A stretch of DNA of 64,000 bases from Saccharopolyspora montiporae (lineage in GTDB: Bacteria; Actinomycetota; Actinomycetes; Mycobacteriales; Pseudonocardiaceae), in assembly GCF_015209505.1 (NCBI RefSeq), contig NZ_JADEYC010000021.1, positions 115,606 through 179,605 of the forward strand, written 5' to 3'. How positions within the stretch are numbered: the stretch's first letter is position 1; each line of letters opens with the position of its first letter. Below are positions 45,772-52,910 of the stretch, in pieces. The position numbers and the translations under genes were made by a program. The notes beneath the pieces were generated by a model, which saw only the letters and a list, made by a program, of their open reading frames with translations, ran no database searches and was not told the DNA's origin.

Positions 45772-47316
45772 TCACGCCCCGCCGGAGAGCTTCTCCCGCA
45801 GCGCGGCCAGCTGCGCGTCGCTGGCCAGCGAGCCGGAGTCCTCCTCCTCGCTGCCACTGCTGCTGCTGCTCGACGAGCCCGACGAGTAGTTCCCGCCGCC
45901 GGTCTCCTGCTCCTCGGAGCTGGTGGAGGCGGTGGATCCGCCTCCGGTGGCGGCCTGAGCAGCGGCCTCCGCGTCGGCCTGGCGGGCCTTGGCGATCTGG
46001 GCCATGTGCTTCTCGTAGCGGGTGTGGGCCTCGGAGTACTGCCGCTCCCACTCCTCGCGCTGGGTCTCGTAGCCTTCCTGCCACTCCGCGGTCTCCGGGT
46101 CGAAGCCCTCGGGGTAGATGTAGTTGCCCTCGTTGTCGTACTCGGCCGCCATGCCGTACTGGGTCGGGTCGAACTCGGACTCCGGCGTGAAGCCCTCGTT
46201 GGCCTGCTTCAGCGACAGCGAGATGCGGCGGCGCTCCAGGTCGATGTCGATGACCTTGATCATGACCTCGTCGCCGACCTGCACGACCTGCTCCGGGATC
46301 TCCACGTGGCGCTCGGCCAGCTCGGAGATGTGCACCAGGCCCTCGATGCCCTCGTCGACGCGGACGAACGCACCGAACGGAACCAGCTTGGTGACCTTGC
46401 CCGGCACGATCTGGCCGATCGCGTGGGTGCGGGCGAACTGACGCCACGGGTCTTCCTGGGTGGCCTTCAGCGACAGCGAGACGCGCTCGCGGTCCATGTC
46501 CACGTCGAGCACCTCGACGGTGACTTCCTGGCCGACCTCGACGACCTCGCTCGGGTGGTCGATGTGCTTCCAGGACAGCTCCGAGACGTGCACCAGACCG
46601 TCGACTCCACCGAGGTCCACGAACGCACCGAAGTTGACGATGGAGGACACGACGCCCTTGCGGACCTGGCCCTTCTGCAGCTGGTTGAGGAACTCGCTGC
46701 GGACCTCGGACTGGGTCTGCTCCAGCCAGGCGCGGCGGGACAGGACCACGTTGTTGCGGTTCTTGTCCAGCTCGATGATCTTGGCTTCGAGCTCGCGCCC
46801 GACGTAGGGCTGCAGGTCGCGGACCCGCCGCATCTCGACGAGCGAGGCGGGCAGGAAGCCGCGCAGGCCGATGTCGAGGATGAGACCGCCCTTGACGACC
46901 TCGATGACGGTGCCGCGGACCGGCTCGTCCTTCTCCTTGAGGTCCTCGATGGTGCCCCAGGCGCGCTCGTACTGGGCGCGCTTCTTGGACAGGATCAGGC
47001 GGCCTTCCTTGTCCTCCTTCTGGAGAACGAGGGCCTCGACGAAGTCGCCGACCTCGACGACCTCGGCCGGGTCGACGTCGTGCTTGATCGACAGCTCGCG
47101 GGACGGGATGACGCCCTCGGTCTTGTAGCCGATGTCAAGCAGCACCTCGTCGCGATCGACCTTGACGATGGTGCCCTCAACGATGTCCCCATCGTTGAAG
47201 TACTTGATGGTCTGGTCGACGGCGGCGAGGAAGTCCTCCTCCGTCCCGACGTCGTTCACTGCGACCTGCGGCTTGGTGGCGGCTGCAGTCGGGACGGTGG
47301 TGGTGTCGGTGGACAT
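45772..47316 (-). CDS. rpsA: 30S ribosomal protein S1
   Basis: A 514-residue S1 protein with four S1/OB repeats (approximately residues 37-105, 122-190, 208-278 and 295-365): GDIVEGTIVKVDRDEVLLDI, EPVRGTVIEVVKGGLILDIG, GQVRKGVVSSIVNFGAFVDL and GQIVPGKVTKLVPFGAFVRV. It recruits mRNA to the 30S subunit. After the repeats comes a long acidic, Tyr-containing segment and then a Ser-only run (GSSSSSSSGSEEEDSG). The tail is longer and more repetitive than in mycobacteria. The start ATG at 47316 is chosen on homology. A promoter is seen about 220 bp upstream. Confidence 0.96.
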   Translation of the reverse strand: MSTDTTTVPTAAATKPQVAVNDVGTEEDFLAAVDQTIKYFNDGDIVEGTIVKVDRDEVLLDIGYKTEGVIPSRELSIKHDVDPAEVVEVGDFVEALVLQKEDKEGRLILSKKRAQYERAWGTIEDLKEKDEPVRGTVIEVVKGGLILDIGLRGFLPASLVEMRRVRDLQPYVGRELEAKIIELDKNRNNVVLSRRAWLEQTQSEVRSEFLNQLQKGQVRKGVVSSIVNFGAFVDLGGVDGLVHVSELSWKHIDHPSEVVEVGQEVTVEVLDVDMDRERVSLSLKATQEDPWRQFARTHAIGQIVPGKVTKLVPFGAFVRVDEGIEGLVHISELAERHVEIPEQVVQVGDEVMIKVIDIDLERRRISLSLKQANEGFTPESEFDPTQYGMAAEYDNEGNYIYPEGFDPETAEWQEGYETQREEWERQYSEAHTRYEKHMAQIAKARQADAEAAAQAATGGGSTASTSSEEQETGGGNYSSGSSSSSSSGSEEEDSGSLASDAQLAALREKLSGGA

Positions 47317-47653
47317 CAGGTGGGTTGCTCCGGTACGGATAGTTTGGTCGCTGGATGTGCATTGTCGCGCCCCGGGCATCCGCACTTTCCACCGGCCCGC
47401 GGCCGGCTCGGCGGAGATTCCCCTGTCCGATGCGGAGCCGGTCCGGAAGACCCGGACGACCTTCTCGCGGAGATCCGTTCCGAGGTTTCCCCAGGGCGGA
47501 TGCGCGGACGACGAAAGACCCACGGCGCGGCCGGTATAGTACGCGCTTTCTCGATCGCCGGGCAAACCCGGGTCCCCGCCGGACCCGGACCCGCTCCGGA
47601 CCGCGACGATGCTGCACGTTCCAGTGTTACCCACCATCCGCGGAGGAAACCCC
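47317..47653. promoter_or_regulatory. rpsA leader and divergent region
   Basis: A 337-bp gap between rpsA and the divergent methyltransferase. It holds the rpsA promoter and about 210 bases of rpsA leader. No gene is supported. Confidence 0.5.
47536..47565 (-). promoter_or_regulatory. sigma-70-type promoter for rpsA
   Basis: On the minus strand: TTGCCC, an 18-bp spacer, then TACTAT. It points at rpsA, with an expected start near 47528 and a leader of about 210 nt. The -10 region also reads TATAGT on the plus strand, so a weaker divergent promoter may overlap. Confidence 0.6.
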
Positions 47654-48505
47654 TTGACCGCCTCCGGCGACGACGCCCGACCCGGATCCGGGTCCGAGGC
47701 CCTCGGCCCCGGCCGCGTGACCAAGCGCACGGCGGGCGCCGCCGAATCCCGCTCGGCGAGCAGGCTCTGGTGGGACGCCGACGCCGACGACTACCAGGCC
47801 GAGCACGGCGGGTTCCTCGGGCTCGACGAGTTCGTGTGGTGCCCGGAAGGCCTGCACGAGCGCGACGCCCGGCTGCTCGGCGACGTGCGGGGCGCGCGGG
47901 TGCTGGAGGTGGGCTGCGGTGCGGCCGCCTGCTCGCGCTGGCTGGCCGACCAGGGCGCGCACCCGGTGGCCCTGGACATCTCCGCCGGGATGCTGCGGCA
48001 CGCCGCGGACGGGGCGCGGCGCAGCGGGACGCCGGTGCCGCTGGTGCAGGCCAGCGCCGACTGCCTGCCGTTCGCCGCCGACTCCTTCGACCTGGCGTGC
48101 TCGGCCTTCGGCGGGATCCCGTTCGTGGCCGATGCCGGTGCGGCGCTGCGCGAGACCGCCCGGGTGCTGCGTCCGGGCGGGCGCTGGGTGTTCGCGGTGA
48201 CGCACCCGATGCGCTGGATCTTCCCGGACGATCCCGGACCTGCCGGGCTCACCGCGACGCAGTCCTACTTCGACCGCACGCCCTACGTGGAGACCGACGG
48301 GACCGGCCGGGCCACCTACGTCGAGCACCACCGCACGCTGGGCGACTTCGTGCGGCAGATCGACGCGGCGGGCATGCGCCTGGTCGATCTGATCGAGCCG
48401 GAGTGGCCGCCGGGGCACACCCAGGTGTGGGGCCAGTGGAGCCCGCTGCGCGGGCGGCTGTTCCCCGGCACGGCGATCTTCGTCTGCACGCTGCCGGAGG
48501 GGTGA
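47654..48505 (+). CDS. class I SAM-dependent methyltransferase
   Basis: A 283-residue methyltransferase. SASRLWWDADADDYQAEHGG is followed by motif I LEVGCGAAACSRWLADQGAH, VALDISAGML, the DLACSAFGGIPFVADA loop and RVLRPGGRWVFAVTHPMRWI. It belongs to a conserved actinobacterial group found next to rpsA/polA; the substrate is unknown. The start is a TTG at 47654, supported by GGAGG seven bases before it. The frame remains open further upstream, but without a better ribosome site. It is divergent from rpsA and 25 bp ahead of a GNAT gene on the same strand. Confidence 0.85.
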   Translation: MTASGDDARPGSGSEALGPGRVTKRTAGAAESRSASRLWWDADADDYQAEHGGFLGLDEFVWCPEGLHERDARLLGDVRGARVLEVGCGAAACSRWLADQGAHPVALDISAGMLRHAADGARRSGTPVPLVQASADCLPFAADSFDLACSAFGGIPFVADAGAALRETARVLRPGGRWVFAVTHPMRWIFPDDPGPAGLTATQSYFDRTPYVETDGTGRATYVEHHRTLGDFVRQIDAAGMRLVDLIEPEWPPGHTQVWGQWSPLRGRLFPGTAIFVCTLPEG

Positions 48506-48530
48506 GGCGGCGCGAGCGCACCGGGAGGCG

Positions 48531-49463
48531 ATGGTGACCACCGCGCAGGACCTGCTCGCCGCGCAGAGCGCGCGGCTGGCGGCACTGGATCCCGAGCTGC
48601 CGCCCGAGTTCCCGCTGCCCACCGGGGAACCGCTGATGGCCCGGCTGGACACCGGTGAGCCGGTGGCCGGGCTCGTGCTGTGCTCGGACAACCCGCCGGG
48701 TTCGGTGCGGCGGTTGTGGCAGGCCGCCACCGCGGTGGAGCTGTTCCCGCTGGTGGGCGAGCAACCGCGGCGCGGCATGGACGCGGTGCTGGCGGCGTGC
48801 CGGCAATGGATCAGCGCCCGCGGCATCCCGGAGGCGGATTCCTCCTGCGCGGTCGTGTGGCCCAGCCGGGACGTGCAGGCCACCCGGGCGCTGCTGGAGC
48901 ACGGTTTCGTCCCGCTGTCCTGCCTGGCGGTGCGCGCGCCCAGCCCACCCGAAGATACGGAACTGTCTGGTACCGTAAACGTGCGTCGCGCCGGACCGGC
49001 CGACGTGGACGCCGTCGTCGACCTCGGCCTCGTCGAGCTCGACTACGCCGCCCTCGTCGGCGGATCGACGAACCGACCCGACGCTGCCCGGCTCAAACGG
49101 GCCGCCGCGACCGTGCGCCTGCACGCCGGCGACCCCGTCTGGCTGGCGGAGCGGGGCGGCGAGGCGATCGGGGTCGCCGAATGCGGCTGGGTGGACGGCC
49201 CGCTGTCCACCGGCGGCAACCGGCTGCGCCCCGGCACGTGGGGGTACGTCAACTGCGTGTCGGTGCGCGAGAACGCCCGCGGGGCCGGGGTGGGGCAACG
49301 GCTGATGGCCGAGGCGCACGCGGAGTTCGCGCGCGCCGGGGTCACCGGCTGCTTCCTGTACTACAACCCGCCCAACCCGCTGTCCTCCGTGTTCTGGCCC
49401 CGGCAGGGATACCGTCCACTGTGGACCACATGGGAGGTGCGCCCGGCCACGGCGCTGCGCTGA
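48531..49463 (+). CDS. GNAT-family N-acetyltransferase (two-domain)
   Basis: A 310-residue acetyltransferase. The C-terminal GNAT domain is complete: NVRRAGPADVDAVVDLGLVE begins it, WGYVNCVSVRENARGAGVGQ is the acetyl-CoA pyrophosphate loop (R-x-x-G-x-G/A type), and VTGCFLYYNPPNPLSSVFWP ends it. The N-terminal 140 residues look like a second, weaker GNAT fold (SCAVVWPSRDVQATRALLEH), lacking an obvious pyrophosphate loop. The acceptor is unknown. It follows the methyltransferase gene by 25 bp, so the two are likely co-transcribed. Confidence 0.82.
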   Translation: MVTTAQDLLAAQSARLAALDPELPPEFPLPTGEPLMARLDTGEPVAGLVLCSDNPPGSVRRLWQAATAVELFPLVGEQPRRGMDAVLAACRQWISARGIPEADSSCAVVWPSRDVQATRALLEHGFVPLSCLAVRAPSPPEDTELSGTVNVRRAGPADVDAVVDLGLVELDYAALVGGSTNRPDAARLKRAAATVRLHAGDPVWLAERGGEAIGVAECGWVDGPLSTGGNRLRPGTWGYVNCVSVRENARGAGVGQRLMAEAHAEFARAGVTGCFLYYNPPNPLSSVFWPRQGYRPLWTTWEVRPATALR

Positions 49464-49508
49464 CCCCGGCCGGCCCCGCACCCGCAGGGCCAGAGCAGAG
49501 GAGTCGGC

Positions 49509-50165
49509 GTGCACATCGTCGCTTCGAACGTCGCCGTCACCAGGGCCGCCGGCCGCATGCTCGCCCCCACCTCGCTGGAGGTGCGCAGCGGCGAACTCCT
49601 GGTGGTGGCCGGAGATCCGCACGACGGGCACACCGCGCTGGCCCTCGTGCTGTCCGGACGGATGCGACCCGGCGAAGGCACCGTCCACCTCGACGACGAC
49701 CGGTCCCCCGCGGCGCTGCGCCGCGCGGTGTCCGTCGTCGACGCCCCCGGGGTCACCGAACCCGACGGCGCCGTACCGCTGCACGACGTCATCGCCGAAG
49801 GACTCAGCCTGGCCGGCCGCCGATCCGGACGCCGATCCGTGCGGACCTGGCTGCACGAGCGGGGAATCGCCGACCGGGCCAAAGACCGCTTCGAGCACCT
49901 GCCGCACCCCGAACGCACCCGGGTGCTCGTGGACCTCGCGCGCCTGCCCCGCACCACCGGCGCGCTCGTGCTGGACAGCCCCGACCGGCACGGCACCGAC
50001 CCCACCGCCTGGCACCCCGCCGCGGCCGAACAGGCCCAGCGCGGACTGGCCGTCATCGTGCTGTGCGCCCCGCACTCCGCCGAGCGGCTGGACATCCCCG
50101 TCGCGCGCATCGGCGCCGACAACATCCCGCGATCCACACCGGATTCCCCGGAAGGTGCTGCATGA
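49509..50165 (+). CDS. degenerate ABC-ATPase-like protein paired with YhgE/Pip
   Basis: A 218-residue protein with the outline of an ABC ATPase: SNVAVTRAAGRMLAPTSLEV, then VVAGDPHDGHTALALVLSGR, where Walker A should be, and GTVHLDDDRSP. The Walker A lysine is missing (DGHTA in place of GKS/T), no LSGGQ signature is seen (FEHLPHPERTRVLVDLARLP stands there), and Walker B lacks the Glu (GALVLDSPDRHG). ATP hydrolysis is therefore unlikely. It overlaps the YhgE/Pip gene by four bases, so it probably acts as a structural or regulatory partner of that membrane protein. GTG start. Confidence 0.7.
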   Translation: MHIVASNVAVTRAAGRMLAPTSLEVRSGELLVVAGDPHDGHTALALVLSGRMRPGEGTVHLDDDRSPAALRRAVSVVDAPGVTEPDGAVPLHDVIAEGLSLAGRRSGRRSVRTWLHERGIADRAKDRFEHLPHPERTRVLVDLARLPRTTGALVLDSPDRHGTDPTAWHPAAAEQAQRGLAVIVLCAPHSAERLDIPVARIGADNIPRSTPDSPEGAA

Positions 50166-52228
50166 CCAGCTTCCGATTAGCCGCCACCGAACTGCGCAGG
50201 CTCACCTCGGGCAAGCTGCCCAAACTGGCGCTGCTGGCGATCACCCTCGTGCCGCTGCTCTACGGCGCGCTCTACATCTACGCCAACTGGGACCCCTACG
50301 AACGGCTGGACGCCGTGCCCGCCGCGGTCGTCGTCGACGACACCGGAGCCCCGCGCGACGACGGCAGCAGGCTGCAGGCCGGCGCCGACGTCGAGCAGGA
50401 ACTCGTCGACTCCGGCAGCTTCGACTGGAACCGCACCGACGAGCAGCAGGCGCGGCAGGGCGTGGCCTCCGGCGAATACAACTTCGCCCTCGTGGTACCG
50501 GAGGACTTCTCCGCAGCGCTGCTCTCCCCCGGCGAGTTCGACCCGCGGCAAGCTCAGCTGCAGCTGATCACCAACGACGCCAACAACTACCTGACCGGCA
50601 CCATCGCCGACCAGGTCGCCGCCGAAGTCCGCGACGGCGTGGCCGCGAACTCCGGCAGCGAAGCCGCAGGCGAATTCCTGCTCGGCTTCAGCACCGTGCA
50701 CGACAAGACCGTCGAAGCCGCCCGCGGCGCAGGCGAACTCGCCGACGGGGCCGGGCAGCTCGACGACGGCATCGGCCAGGCCCGCGACGGCACCGAACAG
50801 CTCTCCGCCGGTTCGCACGAACTGCTCGACGGCCAGCACCGGCTCGCCGACGGCGCGTCCCAGCTCGCCGACGGCACCGGCGAACTCACCGGCGGCGCCG
50901 ACCAGCTGCACGGCGGACTCCGGCAACTGCAGGACTCCACGGCGCAACTGCCCGAGCAGACCGAGCAACTCGCCGACGGCGCCGAACAGGTCGCCGCGGG
51001 CAACGAGGAACTCGCCACCCGCGCGGAAAACCTCGGCGGCGTCTCGCAGGACATCGCCGACAACCTGGACAGCACCAAGCAGGACATCATCGGCCAGCTG
51101 CGCGCCGCCGGCACCGACGAGGAAACCGTGCAGCGCATCGCGAACGGTCTCGACGAGCTCAACTCGCCGCTCACCGACGCCAACGACACGGTCCAGGGCC
51201 AAGTGGGCCAGCTGCGCACCCTCGCCGACGGCGCGCAGCAGGTCGCCGACGGCAACCGCACGCTCGCCGACGCCACCCCGGCCATGACCACCGCCATCGG
51301 TCGGCTCACCGACGGCGCAGGCGCGCTGTCCGGGGGTGCGCAGCAGCTCGACGACGGGGCGCAGCAGCTGCGGTCCGGCACCGGCGAAGCCGTCGACGGG
51401 ACCCAGCAGCTCACCGACGGCGCCGACGAACTGGCCGGCGGGACGCGCCAACTCGCCGACGGATCCGGGCAGCTCGCCGACGGCTCGACCACGCTGGCAA
51501 CCGAGCTCGGCGACGGTGCCGGCGACATCCCCAACCCCGACGAGCAGACCCGGGAGGCGACCGCCGAAGCCATCGGCGATCCGGTCGCCGTGGACACCCA
51601 AGCCCAGGTCGAGGCCGACTCGTACGGCGCGGGACTCGCCCCGTTCTTCATGGGGCTGGCGCTGTGGATTGGCGGATTCGTGCTGTTCCTGCTGATGCGC
51701 CCGCTGTCCACCCGCGCGTTGGCCGCCGGCGTGGCGCCGTGGCGGGTCGCGCTGGGCGGCTGGCTGCCCGCCGCGGTCGTGGGGCTCGCGCAGGCGGTGC
51801 TGCTGCACCTCGTCGTCGCCTACGGCATCGGCCTGAACCCCGCGCACCCGTGGGGCACGCTCGGATTCTTGGCGCTGACCTCGTTCGCGTTCACGGCCGT
51901 GGTGCACGCGCTCAACGCGGCGTTCGGCCCGCGCGGCAAGTTCATCGCGCTGATCGTGCTGGTGCTGCAGCTGGTCACCGCCGGCGGAACGTTCCCGTGG
52001 CAGACGATCCCCGAGCCGCTGCATCCCCTGCACCAGGTGCTGCCGCTGACCTACGTGGTCGACGGATTGCGCTACCTGCTCTACGGCGGCGTGGACTCCA
52101 GCGCGCTGACCAGCGCTATCGCCGTACTGCTGTGCTACCTGGCCGCAGGGTTGCTGCTGAGCACCGTCGCGGCCTGGCGCCAGCGGGTGTGGACCCCGGG
52201 CAAGCTCAAGCCCGAGCTGTCGCTGTAG
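50162..52228 (+). CDS. YhgE/Pip-family membrane protein
   Basis: A 688-residue membrane protein. One N-terminal helix (LPKLALLAITLVPLLYGALY) is followed by a long external domain with about twenty (L/Q)ADG-type seven-residue repeats (for example GQLADGSTTL and QQLTDGADELAGG), which probably form an extended rod. Five C-terminal helices follow, starting at LAPFFMGLALWIGGFVLFLL, in the ABC-2-like arrangement of the YhgE/Pip/EsaA group. Lactococcal Pip is a phage receptor, and EsaA is a type VII secretion component. No ESX genes are visible here. It is coupled to the degenerate ATPase. Confidence 0.88.
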   Translation: MTSFRLAATELRRLTSGKLPKLALLAITLVPLLYGALYIYANWDPYERLDAVPAAVVVDDTGAPRDDGSRLQAGADVEQELVDSGSFDWNRTDEQQARQGVASGEYNFALVVPEDFSAALLSPGEFDPRQAQLQLITNDANNYLTGTIADQVAAEVRDGVAANSGSEAAGEFLLGFSTVHDKTVEAARGAGELADGAGQLDDGIGQARDGTEQLSAGSHELLDGQHRLADGASQLADGTGELTGGADQLHGGLRQLQDSTAQLPEQTEQLADGAEQVAAGNEELATRAENLGGVSQDIADNLDSTKQDIIGQLRAAGTDEETVQRIANGLDELNSPLTDANDTVQGQVGQLRTLADGAQQVADGNRTLADATPAMTTAIGRLTDGAGALSGGAQQLDDGAQQLRSGTGEAVDGTQQLTDGADELAGGTRQLADGSGQLADGSTTLATELGDGAGDIPNPDEQTREATAEAIGDPVAVDTQAQVEADSYGAGLAPFFMGLALWIGGFVLFLLMRPLSTRALAAGVAPWRVALGGWLPAAVVGLAQAVLLHLVVAYGIGLNPAHPWGTLGFLALTSFAFTAVVHALNAAFGPRGKFIALIVLVLQLVTAGGTFPWQTIPEPLHPLHQVLPLTYVVDGLRYLLYGGVDSSALTSAIAVLLCYLAAGLLLSTVAAWRQRVWTPGKLKPELSL

Positions 52229-52234
52229 GCGGCG

Positions 52235-52260
52235 CCGGGTGCGGACCGCACCGCACCCGG
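52235..52260 (+). terminator. terminator after YhgE/Pip gene
   Basis: A 10-bp stem CCGGGTGCGG with its complement and a 6-nt loop, just after the stop. Confidence 0.7.
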
Positions 52261-52309
52261 CCCGCGCGCCCCGCCGGGCCAGATCCGTCCCGGCGGGGCC
52301 GCACCTGCG

Positions 52310-52723
52310 TCAGTCCGCGGGCGCGGGCTCCTGCTCGGGCTCGTCGTAGCGGCCGATCTCGATCAGGTTGCCGTCCGGATCCCGCACGTACAGCGAGGTG
52401 ATCGGGCCCTCGGCCCCGGTCCTGCTGACCGGGCCCTCCTCGATCCGCACATCGCTGGCGCGCAGGTGCTCCTGCACCTCGCTGATCGGATTGGGCGTGA
52501 TGAAGCACAGGTTCGCCGAACCGGGCACCGGATGCGTCGCGGTGGGCTCCACGAGTTCGCTGGCCGCGTGCAGCTTGATGGTCTGCGCACCGAAGCTCAC
52601 CGCCCGCCGGTCCCCGGGGAAGGACACCTGCGACATACCGAGGACGTTCTCGTAGAAATCCGCTGCCCGATCGACATCGGCGACTGTGAGCACCAAGTGG
52701 TCCACCCTGTCGATGTTGATCAT
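52310..52723 (-). CDS. VOC-superfamily (glyoxalase-like) metalloprotein
   Basis: A 137-residue protein with two beta-alpha-beta-beta-beta modules: VDHLVLTVADVDRAADFYEN and the end LYVRDPDGNLIEIGRYDEPE. Metal-ligand candidates are His in VDHLVL, His in TIKLHAASEL and Glu in LIEIG. The AVSFGAQTIKLHAASELVEP segment is typical of a VOC group often annotated as virulence or glyoxalase protein. Its substrate is unknown; dioxygenase, isomerase and resistance roles all occur in this superfamily. The start ATG lies behind GGAGGAG. Confidence 0.82.
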   Translation of the reverse strand: MINIDRVDHLVLTVADVDRAADFYENVLGMSQVSFPGDRRAVSFGAQTIKLHAASELVEPTATHPVPGSANLCFITPNPISEVQEHLRASDVRIEEGPVSRTGAEGPITSLYVRDPDGNLIEIGRYDEPEQEPAPAD

Positions 52724-52910
52724 GCTCCTCCTCCGCGGCCGGTAGCGCGTACGGCAGGTTATCCGCACCGGGCCGCGGTCCGGTCGGTGGGCCCGCCGAC
52801 GTACGGCACCATCCAAACCGGCCACCCGCAGCACCGGCGGCGAACGCACACATCGTGACCGAGCCGAAACACTCCGCCACACCGGTGAAACGTCCCGCCC
52901 CGGACCGGCC

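Noticed and set aside
44566..48537. Plus-strand open frame of about 1,320 codons
   Set aside because: It runs antisense through coaE and rpsA and then out of frame through the methyltransferase. It has low-complexity Gly/Leu/Asp composition and no domain. It is a shadow of high-G+C codon bias.
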